Positions 8,049 to 17,146 of a stretch of 64,000 nt of DNA are shown piece after piece. This DNA comes from Polaribacter litorisediminis (GTDB lineage: Bacteria; Bacteroidota; Bacteroidia; Flavobacteriales; Flavobacteriaceae), in the NCBI RefSeq assembly GCF_019968605.1, contig NZ_CP082966.1, positions 186,001 through 250,000 of the forward strand, given 5' to 3'. Below the pieces are notes generated by a model. That model made no database searches. It was not told where the DNA came from and saw only the letters and a list, made by a program, of their open reading frames with translations. Within the stretch, counting starts at the first letter, position 1; every line of letters begins with the position of its first letter. Made by a program: the position numbers and the translations under genes.

Positions 8049-8945
8049 ATGTCTATAAAAGTTTCATCTCTTAGTAAAATTTACAACACTCAAAAAGCAG
8101 TATCGAACGTTTCTTTTTCTGCGGATAAAGGACAAATAATTGGTTTTCTAGGTCCCAATGGTGCTGGAAAATCAACCATAATGAAAATTCTAACAGGTTT
8201 TATACAACCCAACGAAGGTGAGGTTTTTGTGGATGAGATTGATGTTTTAAAAAACCCCATTGAAGCAAAAAGAATTATTGGGTATTTACCAGAACACAAT
8301 CCTTTGTATAAGGAGATGTATGTGCGCGAATATTTGCAATTTCAGGCGGCTATTTATAAAGTCGATAAAAGTCAAATAGAAATTTGTATTGAAAAAGTGG
8401 GTTTAACGTCAGAAGCCCATAAAAAAATACATCAATTATCTAAAGGATATCAGCAAAGAGTAGGCTTAGCAGCAGCGATTTTGCACAATCCATCAGTATT
8501 AATTTTAGATGAACCTACAACAGGCTTAGATCCTAATCAATTGGTTGAAATTAGAGAACTAATTAAAGAGTTAGGTAAAGACAAAACAGTGTTGTTTTCT
8601 ACGCATATTATGCAAGAAGTAGAAGCGGTTTGCGATCGTGTCATCATCATTAAAAAAGGAGAAATTTTGGTGGATAAAAAACTATCTGAACTCCAAAATA
8701 AGCAACAACAAATCATTGAAGTTACTTTGAATACTGGGGTTGATAAAAAGATATTCAATCAATTTAAGCATTTAGTTTTAGCAACAAATAGCGCGGAAAA
8801 TACTTGGCAGTTAACGTTTAATTCTAAAGAAGATATGCGATCTACAATTTTTGATTTTGCTCAAGAAAACAATTTGAAAATTTTAGGATTAACGGCACAA
8901 ACTAAAAATCTAGAGACCCTTTTTCGGGAGGTAACGACATTATAG
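8049..8945 (+). CDS. gldA: ABC transporter ATP-binding protein, GldA-like
   Basis: A 298-residue ABC ATPase with Walker A GPNGAGKST near 35-43, Q-loop region near 80 (GYLPEHNPLY), signature LSKGYQQRVGLA near 133, Walker B VLILDEPTTGLDPNQ near 155 and the H-loop STHIMQEVEAV near 190. A C-terminal extension of about 80 residues is typical of GldA, the ATPase that works with GldF and GldG membrane subunits in Bacteroidota gliding motility. The LPEHNPLY.EMYVREYL segment closely resembles GldA as I remember it. No GldF/GldG lies beside it, which is normal for gldA in this group. A multidrug-type ABC ATPase is the alternative. Confidence 0.75.
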   Translation: MSIKVSSLSKIYNTQKAVSNVSFSADKGQIIGFLGPNGAGKSTIMKILTGFIQPNEGEVFVDEIDVLKNPIEAKRIIGYLPEHNPLYKEMYVREYLQFQAAIYKVDKSQIEICIEKVGLTSEAHKKIHQLSKGYQQRVGLAAAILHNPSVLILDEPTTGLDPNQLVEIRELIKELGKDKTVLFSTHIMQEVEAVCDRVIIIKKGEILVDKKLSELQNKQQQIIEVTLNTGVDKKIFNQFKHLVLATNSAENTWQLTFNSKEDMRSTIFDFAQENNLKILGLTAQTKNLETLFREVTTL

Positions 8946-9001
8946 TTTTTAAAATATTTCAATGCAGATTTGGTGTTATCTAGAAAGTAGAAAATAAAAA
9001 G

Positions 9002-9031
9002 AAACCTCTACAAATATATTTGCAGAGGTTT
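9002..9031. terminator. Bidirectional terminator
   Basis: The stem AAACCTCT / AGAGGTTT encloses a secondary CAAA/TTTG pairing. It is flanked by A-runs on the left and T-runs on the right, so it can end the rightward gldA-like gene and the leftward HAD operon. Confidence 0.75.
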
Positions 9032-9057
9032 TACTTTTAATACTTACGAAAAAAACA

Positions 9058-9717
9058 TTATTTTGATAAATACTGATAGGCTTCCAAAAGGGTTGGAAAA
9101 ACCATTGTGCTTCCCGCTTCTTTTAATTCTTGTTCATCATATTGTGTTAGAATTCCAATGGGGTTCATGCCTGCTAATTTTGCTGCGGTTGTGCCGGTTA
9201 AACTATCTTCAAAAACCCATAGATTTTTAAAATCATCTTCTATAAAATCTAAAGCTTTTGCTAACGATATATAAGCTTCTGGCGCAGGTTTAGGTTTTTC
9301 ATAATCTTGAAGTCCGAAAACAGTATTAAAATCTAATTCTAAATGATGAATGCTATTTTTTAAAAATTGTTTCGTGGCATTGCTTGCAATTCCATTAGGT
9401 ATTTTGTTTTTATTTAAAAAAGCAACAATTTCATGCACACCTGGCAATAGCTTCGGAGTTTTAAAATAAATATCTAAATGGTTATCTTTTAATAAAAATA
9501 AATCTTCGGTTTGATTTCCTTTGCCAATAACACTGCAAAAATAATTCGCAATCACCATAGGTGATTTTCCTGACAAACTTTTAGGAAATGATGCGATCGG
9601 CTGCTTAAACAATTCTATAAAAGCAGAAGACCAAGCACTATTATGGCTTTCTGCACTGTCTACAACTACCCCATCAAAATCAAATAATACTCCTTTAGGC
9701 AATGACTTTTCTTGCAT
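9058..9717 (-). CDS. HAD-superfamily phosphatase (beta-phosphoglucomutase-like subfamily)
   Basis: A 219-residue cytosolic hydrolase. Motif I is DFDGVVVDS (nucleophile D13, acid/base D15), motif II SNAT near 117, motif III lysine in EKPKPAPEAY and motif IV FEDSLTG near 170. The helical cap between motifs I and II puts it in the HAD-IA group with sugar-phosphate phosphatases and phosphoglucomutases. Its start overlaps the upstream FAD oxidoreductase by 23 bp, so the pair is translationally coupled and may act on the same sugar or polyol substrate. The exact substrate is not determinable. The alternative start at residue 1 is kept because motif I begins only 12 residues later. Confidence 0.85.
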   Translation of the reverse strand: MQEKSLPKGVLFDFDGVVVDSAESHNSAWSSAFIELFKQPIASFPKSLSGKSPMVIANYFCSVIGKGNQTEDLFLLKDNHLDIYFKTPKLLPGVHEIVAFLNKNKIPNGIASNATKQFLKNSIHHLELDFNTVFGLQDYEKPKPAPEAYISLAKALDFIEDDFKNLWVFEDSLTGTTAAKLAGMNPIGILTQYDEQELKEAGSTMVFPTLLEAYQYLSK

Positions 9718-11029
9718 TCATTTTGCTTTTTTCGTTAACTAATTTGGCCAAATACGGATTTAAAAACTTATTAGTGGGATCTAATTCTCTTCTTAATTCT
9801 TTAAAAGCTTCCCATTTTGGATAAATTTTAGACAATTGTGCATCTTTTGCCTCAAAGCGTTTTCCCCAATGTGGCCTTCCGCCGTGCTTTAAGAAAACTT
9901 TTTCTACACTTTTAAAGGCTTCATAAGTATCTGCAGTGGCTGCATTTCTAGAAACACAACCCATGGTAACCGTGTCTTGCTGGTAAGCGTAACTTAACCA
10001 AGAATTATCTTTTTGTACAAAACGCACATCCATAGGAATATGAATAAAAGATTTATTAGACCATTTGTTAATTTCTGTTTTTAGTTCCTCAAAAACTTGT
10101 GGAAATTTATCTAAGGCGATGGTCCATTCTGCCAATTCTAAAGTAGAACCTCTAGATTTTGTAACCGTTGCTTGGTATAAAGATCCTTTATGCTCTTTTT
10201 TAGAGTTAAAAAATCCTCTGTATAGTAATTTATTGGCTATGGCAGTAATCCAAGGAAAAACGTGTGTGTACTTGTATAAAATTTTTGATGCCGTTCTTCG
10301 ATGTTTCAAATAACTTGGCCCCATATTTTCTATAACTTCTTTGTTAGGATCAATTTTATCACCTGTAATTACATAGCCTTTATCTGTATGAGGTAACCAT
10401 AAAATTCTTAAGAAATCATGTGTTTTAAGACGCTCTTTAATTTTTGGTAACCATTCTGAATCAGATTCTGGTCTTTCTTTTACATGCAGAGTGTATTCGG
10501 TTTCACACTTAAAAGTGATGGTAGACATAACTCCTAACATCCCCAGAGAAACACGAACAGCATCCATTAATTCATCTTTATCCGTAATTTTTTTTATGCT
10601 GCCATCCGCTAAAACCAAAGTACATTCCGTCATATACTCACAAAGTAACTTTCCACTTGTTCCATGAGTTCCCGTTGCTAGAGCACCACCAATTGTTATT
10701 GTATTGATGTCTGGTAAACACGGAATACACCAGCCAACCGCCTCGATTGCCTCTAATAATTCTCCTAATATCAATCCAGATTGAACAGTAATTGTTTTTT
10801 CATCATCATCATAGGACACAATTTTATTATATCCTGTCATGTCAATTAAAGAGTCTGTGCCCGCTGCAATATCAGATGAGGACTGTTTACTTCCAAAAAA
10901 TCGAATTTTATCGTTTGTTGCTATTACTTCGCGAAGTTCTTCTTCTGATTTTATCTTGTAAAGCTTGTCGTAGTTATATTTTAAATTCTCATTCCAACTA
11001 ACCCAAGTATTTTCTTTTTTTTGTTTCAT
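9695..11029 (-). CDS. FAD-linked oxidase, aldonolactone/alditol oxidase type
   Basis: A 444-residue protein with a VAO-type FAD-binding domain (about 25-190, including GWCIPCLPDINTITIGGALATGTHG) and a C-terminal sugar-lactone-oxidase domain ending with the typical HWGKRF motif near 398 and LDPTNKFLNPYL. The family oxidises sugar acid lactones or alditols, passing electrons to oxygen or another acceptor. The position that in many members carries covalent FAD (GSGHS) reads GSKQS at residues 46-50, so this enzyme should bind FAD non-covalently. A TAnnTTTG element lies 21 bp upstream. It is followed by an overlapping HAD phosphatase gene. No signal peptide. Confidence 0.85.
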   Translation of the reverse strand: MKQKKENTWVSWNENLKYNYDKLYKIKSEEELREVIATNDKIRFFGSKQSSSDIAAGTDSLIDMTGYNKIVSYDDDEKTITVQSGLILGELLEAIEAVGWCIPCLPDINTITIGGALATGTHGTSGKLLCEYMTECTLVLADGSIKKITDKDELMDAVRVSLGMLGVMSTITFKCETEYTLHVKERPESDSEWLPKIKERLKTHDFLRILWLPHTDKGYVITGDKIDPNKEVIENMGPSYLKHRRTASKILYKYTHVFPWITAIANKLLYRGFFNSKKEHKGSLYQATVTKSRGSTLELAEWTIALDKFPQVFEELKTEINKWSNKSFIHIPMDVRFVQKDNSWLSYAYQQDTVTMGCVSRNAATADTYEAFKSVEKVFLKHGGRPHWGKRFEAKDAQLSKIYPKWEAFKELRRELDPTNKFLNPYLAKLVNEKSKMNARKVIA

Positions 11030-11049
11030 GGTAACTTTAAATTGTTAAA

Positions 11050-11057
11050 CAAAAGTA
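11050..11057 (-). promoter_or_regulatory. Promoter -7 element of the FAD-oxidase/HAD operon
   Basis: Read on the minus strand this is TACTTTTG (TAnnTTTG), ending 21 bp before the ATG at 11029. Confidence 0.45.
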
Positions 11058-11135
11058 AATATTTATCTCGTTTAATCTTTACAAGATCTTGCTTTATTTT
11101 CTTTTTTAAAGTGAATTTAACGTATAATTAACTAG

Positions 11136-11330
11136 GAAAACGTTTTCGTAACAACTCTCAAGGTGCGTGTTTTCTTAAATGACAATAAGTTTTTAGAAAT
11201 TATTGATGTTTCTGAGATGGAATCTTTATCAATTTAAATTTGGTAACGCAGAAAATTGAATTTGAATGGCTGATTTTACGGAATTCAATTTTTAGACAGA
11301 CTCTTTAAAGCTATGGATAAATAAAAACAA
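11136..11330 (+). pseudogene. Possible decayed coding fragment in an otherwise empty gap
   Basis: The 408-bp gap 11030-11437 has no intact gene. In it, 11136-11237 reads open for 33 codons with protein-like composition (VRVFLNDNKFLEIIDVSEME) but lacks a start codon and ends in TAA. A second open stretch in another frame continues to about 11307. This could be a frameshifted remnant on the plus strand or chance. I cannot name a family. Confidence 0.2.
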
Positions 11331-11437
11331 AAATATAAGGACTCTAATAACCAAAATAAGAAAAAAACCTACTCATGGTATGATATCCATAAGAAGATCA
11401 TTAACCGCAGTAGTAAAAGTTCATCTTTAGTTCAGTT

Positions 11438-14400
11438 TTAGTTTAGTTTAAAATTTATTTGCTGATTCTCTAACGTTGCCAACAATTCATTAGACACTTT
11501 TATTTTTGTATTTCTACTAGGCAAGCTTACTTCAATTTTTTCTTTGGCATCCCAAACGGTAAAGTTTAGAGATTGCTTTCCTGGATTATTTTTTAAAATG
11601 GTTTCTAAATTTAAAATCGTATTTTCCTGAAGGTCCTGTAATTGAATTTTAATGGTTATTTTTTTGCAGAGTTCATCCATAATATCGTGCAATAGTTTCA
11701 TTTCTGTAAATTTCATTCTTGGTTCTCCAGCAATTCCTGTTTCTTTATTTGTCCATCCAGGCTGAATGGTGCAGCGCACAAATAAGAAGGAATTTGGCAC
11801 TAAAAAGTGTTTCATTCTTAAATATTCTTCGCCAAAAATTCTAAATTCATGACTGTCACCATAATCTTCAATCGTAAACATTGCCCAACCTTTTCCGGCT
11901 TTAGAAACTCGATGTTGTACATCAGAAATTATACCTGCAAAAGACAAATTCATGTTCACATATTTACCAATATCACCCTTAAAATGTTTTAAGGAAGCGT
12001 TGCAGAAAATCATTTCATTTTTAAAATCGTCTAAAGGATGCGCAGAAATATAAATTCCGATGACTTCTTTTTCTTGTGATAAAAGTTCCATGGTTCCCCA
12101 AGTTTCACATTCAGGAATGTCTGGTTCTGGAAATTGTACGGTAGATGTTTCGCCAAACATAGAAACCTGTGCAGAATTTTTGTTTTCTTGATATTTACTT
12201 CCGAATTTCATGGCACGTTCTAAGAAAGTCAATCCCTTTTCATCGATATGAAAATATTGTGCTCTATGTGTGTCTGCAAAAGAATCAAAAGCACCAGCTT
12301 TTATCAAACTATCAAAAGATTTTTTGTTTGCAGCACGTAAATCTACTCTTTTTGCCAAATCAAAAATGGACGTATAATTGCCATTTTCTTCTCGTTCCTT
12401 AATAATAGCTCTTACCGCACCAGCACCCACACCTTTTACTGCCGCCATTCCAAAACGAACAGCACCATCATTATTTACAGAGAATTTTAAGAAAGATTCA
12501 TTTAAGTCGGGTCCTAAAACTTGCAAGCCCATTCGTTTACATTCTTCCATAAAAAAGGAAACCGATTTAATGTCATTCATATTATTAGAAAGCACAGAAG
12601 CCATATATTCTGCAGGATAATGTGCTTTTAAGTAGGCTGTTTGATAGGCAATCCAAGCATAACAAGTAGAGTGAGATTTGTTAAAAGCATAACTTGCAAA
12701 AGCCTCCCAATCTTTCCATATTTTTTCTAACTTTTTTTCATCATGCCCATTTTCACCTGCTTGCTCTATGAATTTTGGTTTCATTTTATCTAAAACCGCA
12801 ATTTGTTTTTTACCCATGGCTTTTCGTAAAACATCGGCTTCACCTTTGGTGAAATTTGCCAACTTTTGTGAGAGCAACATTACTTGCTCTTGGTACACTG
12901 TAATTCCGTAGGTTTCTGCCAAATATTCTTCCATGGCAGGTAAATCATATTCAATATCTTCAGTACCGTGTTTTCTGTTGATAAAACTCGGAATATATTC
13001 CATAGGTCCGGGTCTATACAAGGCGTTCATGGCAATTAAATCAGCAAAAACAGTTGGTTTTAGAGAGCGCATATGTTTTTGCATTCCTGGAGATTCGTAT
13101 TGAAAAATACCCACTGTTTCTCCTTTTTGGAATAGTTCATACGTTTTTTCATCATCCAAAGGAAAACTATCCGGATCTAAATCTATATCATGTTTTGCTT
13201 TTACAATTTTAACAGTGTCTTTAATTAAAGTCAGCGTTTTTAATCCCAAGAAATCCATTTTTAACAAACCTGCAGATTCCACGACAGAGTTGTCAAATTG
13301 CGTAACATACATGTCAGAATCTTTTGCGAGTGCAACAGGAACATAATTGGTAATATCTCCTGGAGTAATGATAACACCACAAGCGTGAATTCCTGTATTT
13401 CGAACAGAGCCTTCTAAAATAGTTGCTTTGTTGATGGTTTCTGAAGTTAGATCATTTCCATAAGATAAATTTTTTAACTCTTCGACCAATTGTTTTTCTT
13501 CTGCTCTTAAATCAGCAACTTTACCTTTACTTTTTGCATCCTCCCCAAAAATATTTTTAAGTTTAATTAACGGAATTAATTTGGCAATTCTATCTGCTTC
13601 GAACAGTGGTAAATCTAGAACTCTAGCCGTATCTCTTATAGAAGATTTTGCAGCCATGGTGCCATAGGTAATAATTTGTGCAACCTGATTGGCACCATAT
13701 TTATCGATGACATAATCCATGACTCGGCTTCGGCCTTCATCATCAAAATCAATATCGATATCGGGCATGGAAACACGTTCTGGATTTAAGAAACGCTCAA
13801 AAAGTAAATCGTATTTAATAGGGTCTATATTGGTAATCCACAAGCAGTACGCAACCACAGAACCCGCGGCAGAACCACGACCAGGACCTACGGAAACATC
13901 CATTTTTCTGGCTTCTCGAATAAAGTCTTCAACAATTAAAAAATAACCAGGATACCCAGTTTTTTCAATCACAGAGAGCTCAAAATCTAAACGTTCTTTG
14001 ATACTTTCGGTAATTTCTCCGTAACGTTTCTTAGCACCCTCGAACGTTAAGTGTTTTAAGAAATTATTTTCACCACGTTTACCTTTGTCTTCCTCATCTT
14101 TTGCATCTTTAAATTTATCAGGAATATCAAAAGCAGGTAGCAAAACGTCTCTTGCCAAAGTGAAAATCTCAATTTTATCAACAATTTCTTGAATGTTACT
14201 AATGGCTTCGGGCAAATCAGCAAAAAGCGTTTTCATTTCAGCCGTCGACTTGAAGTAATACTCATCATTAGGCAAACCATATCGATAACCACGGCCTTTA
14301 CCAATAGGAGTTGCTTGCTTCTCACCATCTTTTACACACAATAAAATATCGTGGGCATTGGCATCTTTTTTCTCTAAATAAAAGGTGTTGTTGGTCGCAA

Positions 14401-15778
14401 TAATTTTAACATCGTGCTTTTTAGAAAATTTTAATAAAGTTTCATTGACAATATTTTCGTCTTGTTGATGATGGCGCATCAATTCAATATAAAAATCATC
14501 TTTAAATTGCTCTTTCCACCAAATTAAAGAATCTTCTGCTTGTTTTTCTCCAAGATTTAGAATTTTACTCGGAACTTCACCATATAAATTTCCCGTTAAA
14601 ACAATAATATCTTCTTTGTATTTTTTGATTATTTCGCGATCAATTCTTGGAACATAGTAAAATCCGTCAACAAAAGCAATCGAAGACATTTTAGCTAAAT
14701 TATGATACCCTTTTTTGTTTTTCGCTAATAAAACAACTTGATATCCATTGTCTTTTACGGATTTGTTCTTGTGATCTTCACACACATTAAACTCGCAACC
14801 CACAATCGGTTTCATGGGAGTTGCTGCAGTTTTATTATGGTTTAAAACAGCACTCACAAAATGAAAAGACGCCATCATATTCGCAGTATCTGTCATGGCA
14901 ACTGCTGGCATATTATCTTTGGCAGCGGCTGCTACAATATGACCAATTTGCATGGTAGATTGTAAAACAGAATATTGTGTATGATTATGCAAATGCGAAA
15001 ATTGTACGTTTTCTAATTCCGCTAAACCTACAGAAGTAGATTTAGTCGTTACGTTGTCTTTTAATTTTTCTAGACGTTTGCGAATTTTGTCACTTTCTTT
15101 CTTTAGGTTGATATGTTTTAAACCAATAACCTGAATCGGTTTTGGATTGATTTCAGAGAAATTTTTAAAATAATCTGCATCAACATCTAATTGTTCTTTG
15201 GTAAATTCTCGAAGACGAATTAACTCTAAAAAACAGCGGGTAGTTGCCTCTACATCGGCGGTTGCATTATGAGCTTCACCAAAATTAGTACCGAATAAAT
15301 GTTTGTGTAATTCTGTTAAGGTTGGTAATTTAAATTTGCCGCCACGACCTCCAGGAATCTGACACATGGATGCCGTTTTTTCTGTACACGTATCTAAAAT
15401 TGGGAGGGAGGTTAGGGTGTTTTCAATGCCTAGTCTATGAAATTCACAGCCCATAATATTGATGTCGAAATTCAAATTCTGACCTACAATAAATTTGGTC
15501 TTGCTTAAAACTTCATTAAATAAGCGTAAACTTTCGTCTAAAGTAATTCCTTGTTCTTCAGCTAATTCAGTAGAAATTCCGTGAATTCTCTCGGCATCAT
15601 AAGGAATGTTATAGCCTTTTGGTTTAATGAGAAAATCATTGTGTTCTAAAACATTTCCCATTTCATCATGCAATTGCCAAGCAATTTGCACACACCTTGG
15701 CCAGTTATCTGTATTTGTTATAGGAGCGTTCCAACTTTTGGGTAAACCAGTAGTTTCAGTATCGAAAATTAAGTACAT
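11438..15778 (-). CDS. dnaE: DNA polymerase III alpha subunit with fused N-terminal proofreading exonuclease
   Basis: A 1446-residue replicative polymerase. Residues 1-185 form a DnaQ-like 3'-5' exonuclease of the DEDDh type (FDTETTG, NLNFDINIMG, HNATADVEAT). A PHP domain starts near 258 with an intact HxH metal motif (HLHNHTQYS). The C-family polymerase core carries the catalytic PDIDIDFDDEGR near 672. A beta-clamp-binding motif QVSMF lies near 1203, followed by an OB-fold near 1260-1340. The usual separate alpha and epsilon functions are thus on one polypeptide, as I recall for Bacteroidota DnaE. It stands alone on the minus strand. No good TAnnTTTG was found close upstream. This is the housekeeping copy; a second, shorter alpha subunit lies at 25627-28584. 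Confidence 0.95.
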   Translation of the reverse strand: MYLIFDTETTGLPKSWNAPITNTDNWPRCVQIAWQLHDEMGNVLEHNDFLIKPKGYNIPYDAERIHGISTELAEEQGITLDESLRLFNEVLSKTKFIVGQNLNFDINIMGCEFHRLGIENTLTSLPILDTCTEKTASMCQIPGGRGGKFKLPTLTELHKHLFGTNFGEAHNATADVEATTRCFLELIRLREFTKEQLDVDADYFKNFSEINPKPIQVIGLKHINLKKESDKIRKRLEKLKDNVTTKSTSVGLAELENVQFSHLHNHTQYSVLQSTMQIGHIVAAAAKDNMPAVAMTDTANMMASFHFVSAVLNHNKTAATPMKPIVGCEFNVCEDHKNKSVKDNGYQVVLLAKNKKGYHNLAKMSSIAFVDGFYYVPRIDREIIKKYKEDIIVLTGNLYGEVPSKILNLGEKQAEDSLIWWKEQFKDDFYIELMRHHQQDENIVNETLLKFSKKHDVKIIATNNTFYLEKKDANAHDILLCVKDGEKQATPIGKGRGYRYGLPNDEYYFKSTAEMKTLFADLPEAISNIQEIVDKIEIFTLARDVLLPAFDIPDKFKDAKDEEDKGKRGENNFLKHLTFEGAKKRYGEITESIKERLDFELSVIEKTGYPGYFLIVEDFIREARKMDVSVGPGRGSAAGSVVAYCLWITNIDPIKYDLLFERFLNPERVSMPDIDIDFDDEGRSRVMDYVIDKYGANQVAQIITYGTMAAKSSIRDTARVLDLPLFEADRIAKLIPLIKLKNIFGEDAKSKGKVADLRAEEKQLVEELKNLSYGNDLTSETINKATILEGSVRNTGIHACGVIITPGDITNYVPVALAKDSDMYVTQFDNSVVESAGLLKMDFLGLKTLTLIKDTVKIVKAKHDIDLDPDSFPLDDEKTYELFQKGETVGIFQYESPGMQKHMRSLKPTVFADLIAMNALYRPGPMEYIPSFINRKHGTEDIEYDLPAMEEYLAETYGITVYQEQVMLLSQKLANFTKGEADVLRKAMGKKQIAVLDKMKPKFIEQAGENGHDEKKLEKIWKDWEAFASYAFNKSHSTCYAWIAYQTAYLKAHYPAEYMASVLSNNMNDIKSVSFFMEECKRMGLQVLGPDLNESFLKFSVNNDGAVRFGMAAVKGVGAGAVRAIIKEREENGNYTSIFDLAKRVDLRAANKKSFDSLIKAGAFDSFADTHRAQYFHIDEKGLTFLERAMKFGSKYQENKNSAQVSMFGETSTVQFPEPDIPECETWGTMELLSQEKEVIGIYISAHPLDDFKNEMIFCNASLKHFKGDIGKYVNMNLSFAGIISDVQHRVSKAGKGWAMFTIEDYGDSHEFRIFGEEYLRMKHFLVPNSFLFVRCTIQPGWTNKETGIAGEPRMKFTEMKLLHDIMDELCKKITIKIQLQDLQENTILNLETILKNNPGKQSLNFTVWDAKEKIEVSLPSRNTKIKVSNELLATLENQQINFKLN

Positions 15779-16463
15779 TTCTATGGGTAATTATTGAAGT
15801 GATTAATTGTATAAATGTTCTGTAAAAATAGGAATTTGTTGTTAAGAATGGTACAAGATTTTTTGGTTGTTGTTAACAACGTGCTTTTTAATTTTGTCAT
15901 TTAATTTTGTCATTTTTAATGTAGAGAGAAATCTTTTAAAGTTCCTAAGCTTTGTGCTGGCCTCTTTATGAGATTTTTCCTATTGTAGAAGTGACAGTTT
16001 TGTAGAATTTTCTTGTTTAGTATTTGCATTCAATTTTGCCGTTTAGTGTAATCATTTCTAAGTTTTTCAAATAAAATAGTAGCAACCATAAAATTCTAAT
16101 TGACAACAGTATTGATATGGCGTTAAAATGAAACAGATAAAATGGAATTCAAATTTGAAATGCTAGAAAATTAGGAAAAGTAAATCCAATTCTAAAGTTA
16201 GACTTGAAGTATTTAATCAGTCTGGTATAAACATTTATTTTATATTTGTTTGAAAAAAAGAAAGTTGTTAAATCAAAAATCCATAGCAGTACTTCCCTTT
16301 GTTAATATAAGACCCAAGAAAAAAATTTTTATAAGCGTAGAAGATGACGTAAATTGGTTTTAAATATACTGAATTGCAAAATAATCGTAAAAATAATCGT
16401 GTTTTTATACCTGTGTTTGAGTATGATTTCCAAAAAAGAGTAAGCGAATTTAGTACTCAATTT
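15779..16463. other. Gene-free stretch upstream of dnaE
   Basis: No supportable gene in 685 bp on either strand. It contains a 12-bp perfect palindrome GTTGTTAACAAC at 15869-15880, about 90 bp upstream of dnaE, and a 13-bp exact tandem duplication TTTAATTTTGTCA at 15887-15912. The rest is AT-rich with frequent stops, consistent with insertion-element scar tissue. Confidence 0.5.
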
Positions 16464-16874
16464 CTAAGTACATGACAAAAATTGATAGATTTCTACATTT
16501 GTTTTATTTTCAGAGTTTAAAAGCGTTTTTGCTAAGAAGTTAAGCCCATATTTGAATATAGATTTGGCTTTTCTTCCGGGTTTTTTAATTGGTATAGGCT
16601 TTTTTAGATGCAGATATATTCCAATTTTATAGCACCATACAAAAGCAATCATTACCAGTAAAATTAAGTTTTCAATTCTTTGAATATCTTTTAAATGGGT
16701 GTTTTCTATATCAAATCCACTAGATTTCATCGCTTTAAAACACATTTCAATTTGCCCTCTTTGCGCATAATTTTGTTGTGCTTTTTCAGGTTGATTAAAA
16801 GAGATAAGAATTAAAAAATCAAGTTTTCCATTTTTATTTTTTAGTTTACATCCATATAATTTGTTTATTGTCAA
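16464..16874 (-). pseudogene. IS4-family transposase, C-terminal remnant
   Basis: A 136-codon open frame corresponding to the C-terminal part of an IS4-type DDE transposase. The family YREK signature is intact: Y-x2-R-x3-E-x6-K is seen in YAQRGQIEMCFKAMK, followed by the typical SSGFDIENTHLKDIQRIE segment and KPGRKAKSIFKYGL. The N-terminal two-thirds, with the first two catalytic aspartates, is absent, so it cannot be an active transposase. The stop codon abuts the left terminal repeat. The ATG at 16874 is probably internal to the parental gene or a fusion created by the deletion. Confidence 0.85.
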
Positions 16875-16898
16875 TTAATTATATTTTTTTCATGTACT
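16467..16898. mobile_element. Internally deleted IS4-type element with both terminal inverted repeats
   Basis: The left end AGTACATGACAAAAAT (16467-16482) and the reverse complement of the right end at 16883-16898 match at 15 of 16 positions. Between them, 432 bp total, lies only the C-terminal transposase fragment, so the middle and 5' part of the gene were lost while both ends were kept. No direct target duplication is visible in the flanks. It would be mobile only if a full-length relative elsewhere supplies transposase. Confidence 0.65.
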
Positions 16899-16949
16899 AA
16901 AAAGGATGTTTTACAAATTCCTAAAAAGTAATACCACATAATCTTTAAA

Positions 16950-17060
16950 ATTAGGCATAGGCTTCGTTACGGTTTGTTCTTATATTCAAATAGAAAGGAA
17001 AAAAAGGGCGTTTTATTACGGTTATTTCAATGCAGCATTGGTATTAATTGTGATTGTAGA
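16950..17060. repeat. Diverged copy of a ~110-bp non-coding element
   Basis: This stretch resembles 20572-20692. Both read GC(A/G)TAG(G/C)CTTC(G/A)TT(A/G)CG, then a T/A-rich spacer, then a GAAAAA-rich segment and TTTATTACGG at equivalent spacing (about 63-67 bp), followed by an ATTGG-containing hairpin-like end. No open frame is shared, so it is a dispersed repeat or decayed element. This copy is the more degenerate. Confidence 0.4.
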
Positions 17061-17146
17061 TTAAAATATATAATTACTAAAAGTTGCATCTTAAAATTGT
17101 AGTGTAAAGTATTTTTTTATTTTTGATGAGCTTCTTATTTTTAAAA

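Noticed and set aside
15869..15912. 12-bp palindrome and 13-bp tandem duplication upstream of dnaE
   Set aside because: Short, AT-rich and at an unremarkable distance; not enough to call an operator or origin element.
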